Of a stretch of DNA of 6,726 nucleotides, positions 6,548 through 6,726 are shown in pieces. Source of the stretch: Thermococcus paralvinellae (lineage in GTDB: Archaea; Methanobacteriota_B; Thermococci; Thermococcales; Thermococcaceae); NCBI GenBank assembly GCA_015662175.1, contig DQUR01000164.1, forward strand, positions 1-6,726, given 5' to 3'. The translations under genes and the position numbers were made by a program. Below the pieces are notes generated by a model, which had not been told where the DNA came from, made no database searches, and worked only from the letters and a program-made list of their open reading frames with translations. Within the stretch, counting starts at the first letter, position 1; every line of letters starts with the position of its first letter.

Positions 6548-6556
6548 CTATAAGCA
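6548..6556. promoter_or_regulatory. TATA-like element possibly shared by the divergent promoters
   Basis: The element reads GCTATAAGC on the plus strand and GCTTATAGC on the minus strand, so it offers a TATA box in both directions. On the plus strand it predicts a start near 6578, about 20 bases before ATG 6598. On the minus strand it predicts a start near 6525 and an eno leader of about 44 bases. Competing candidates are AGATAAATA (about 6558-6566, +) and TTTAAG/CTTAAAA (6520-6507, -). Confidence 0.4.
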
Positions 6557-6597
6557 AAGATAAATACTAGAAGTGTTAACTAAAATCGGTGGGGGCT

Positions 6598-6726
6598 ATG
6601 AGAAGGTATACTATTTTTTAATCTTAGCATTAATTCCTTTCGCTCAGGCATGCTTTAGCCCAAACTGATAATTTGGCTGTTGAGGTTTACTTCAACAAGC
6701 ATATCCCGGTAAAAAGCTGGAACTCA
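6598..6726 (+). pseudogene. Start of a predicted secreted protein with a disrupted reading frame (cut by window end)
   Basis: ATG 6598 follows a G-rich ribosome-binding site (GGTGGGGG) and encodes MRRYTIF, then a stop TAA at 6619. One frame over, from 6618, the sequence reads LILALIPFAQACFSP, an excellent signal-peptide core ending in Ala-Gln-Ala-Cys. It stops at TGA 6666, while the original frame resumes at 6664 with TDNLAVEVYFNKHIPVKSW and stays open to the window edge. One T added to the T6 run (6614-6619) and one A removed from AAA (6662-6664) restore a continuous secreted protein. Two opposite one-base shifts, both in homopolymers, suggest sequencing errors; a young pseudogene is the alternative. 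ACFSPTD reminds me of the start of some Thermococcales secreted proteins with a CGP-CTERM anchor, but only the N-terminus is visible. Confidence 0.42.

Noticed and set aside
6613..6621. Programmed -1 frameshifting at ATTTTTTA in the right-edge gene
   Set aside because: A -1 slip would reach the signal-peptide frame, but a second, opposite shift is needed about 45 bases later, so one recoding event cannot explain it.
1..6726. New defence, mobile or biosynthetic system
   Set aside because: All recognisable genes are core metabolic or transcription genes. There are no transposases, integrases, direct-repeat arrays, toxin-antitoxin pairs or strong compositional islands apart from the short RNA segment.

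Overview
The window looks like chromosome of a hyperthermophilic euryarchaeon of the order Thermococcales (Thermococcus, Pyrococcus or Palaeococcus). The evidence is the gene set (a pyruvate:ferredoxin oxidoreductase beta subunit, an archaeal Mrp ATPase, TFE with a DUF2110 partner, an archaeal enolase), strong GGAGG ribosome-binding sites, AT-rich TATA/BRE promoters, and protein sequences that read as Thermococcales orthologues. I cannot fix the genus without a search.

Layout. Positions 1-493 (+) hold the C-terminal half of porB, probably the last gene of a ketoacid oxidoreductase cluster, followed by a T-rich terminator. Positions 598-1473 (+) hold an Mrp/NBP35-type iron-sulfur carrier ATPase with its own promoter. 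Next comes a GC-rich segment (about 1498-1590) with a textbook kink-turn fold, then an unrecognised polytopic membrane protein (about 1591-2469, +). That gene meets a minus-strand gene tail to tail with one base between the stop codons.

Minus strand, read right to left: eno (6481-5189) and a PfkB-family kinase (5159-4281) are 29 bases apart and look like one transcription unit. A 93-residue protein of unknown function (4189-3908) follows. After a 149-bp AT-rich promoter region come tfe (3758-3243), encoding the general transcription factor TFE alpha, and a DUF2110 protein (3205-2471). At the right edge a plus-strand gene starts divergently from eno, but its first codons are broken by two compensating one-base shifts (from 6598).

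Function. Pyruvate oxidation, enolase and a sugar or nucleoside kinase are central carbon metabolism; Mrp supplies Fe-S clusters to enzymes such as the oxidoreductase; tfe-DUF2110 is a transcription module. There is no mobile element, CRISPR array, tRNA or rRNA, and no gene-free stretch over 300 bases. The window is mostly ordinary core genome. The parts that deserve a second look are the kink-turn RNA ahead of the membrane gene, the operator-like palindromes between eno and its divergent neighbour, the tfe-DUF2110 pair, and the frame-broken secreted protein.
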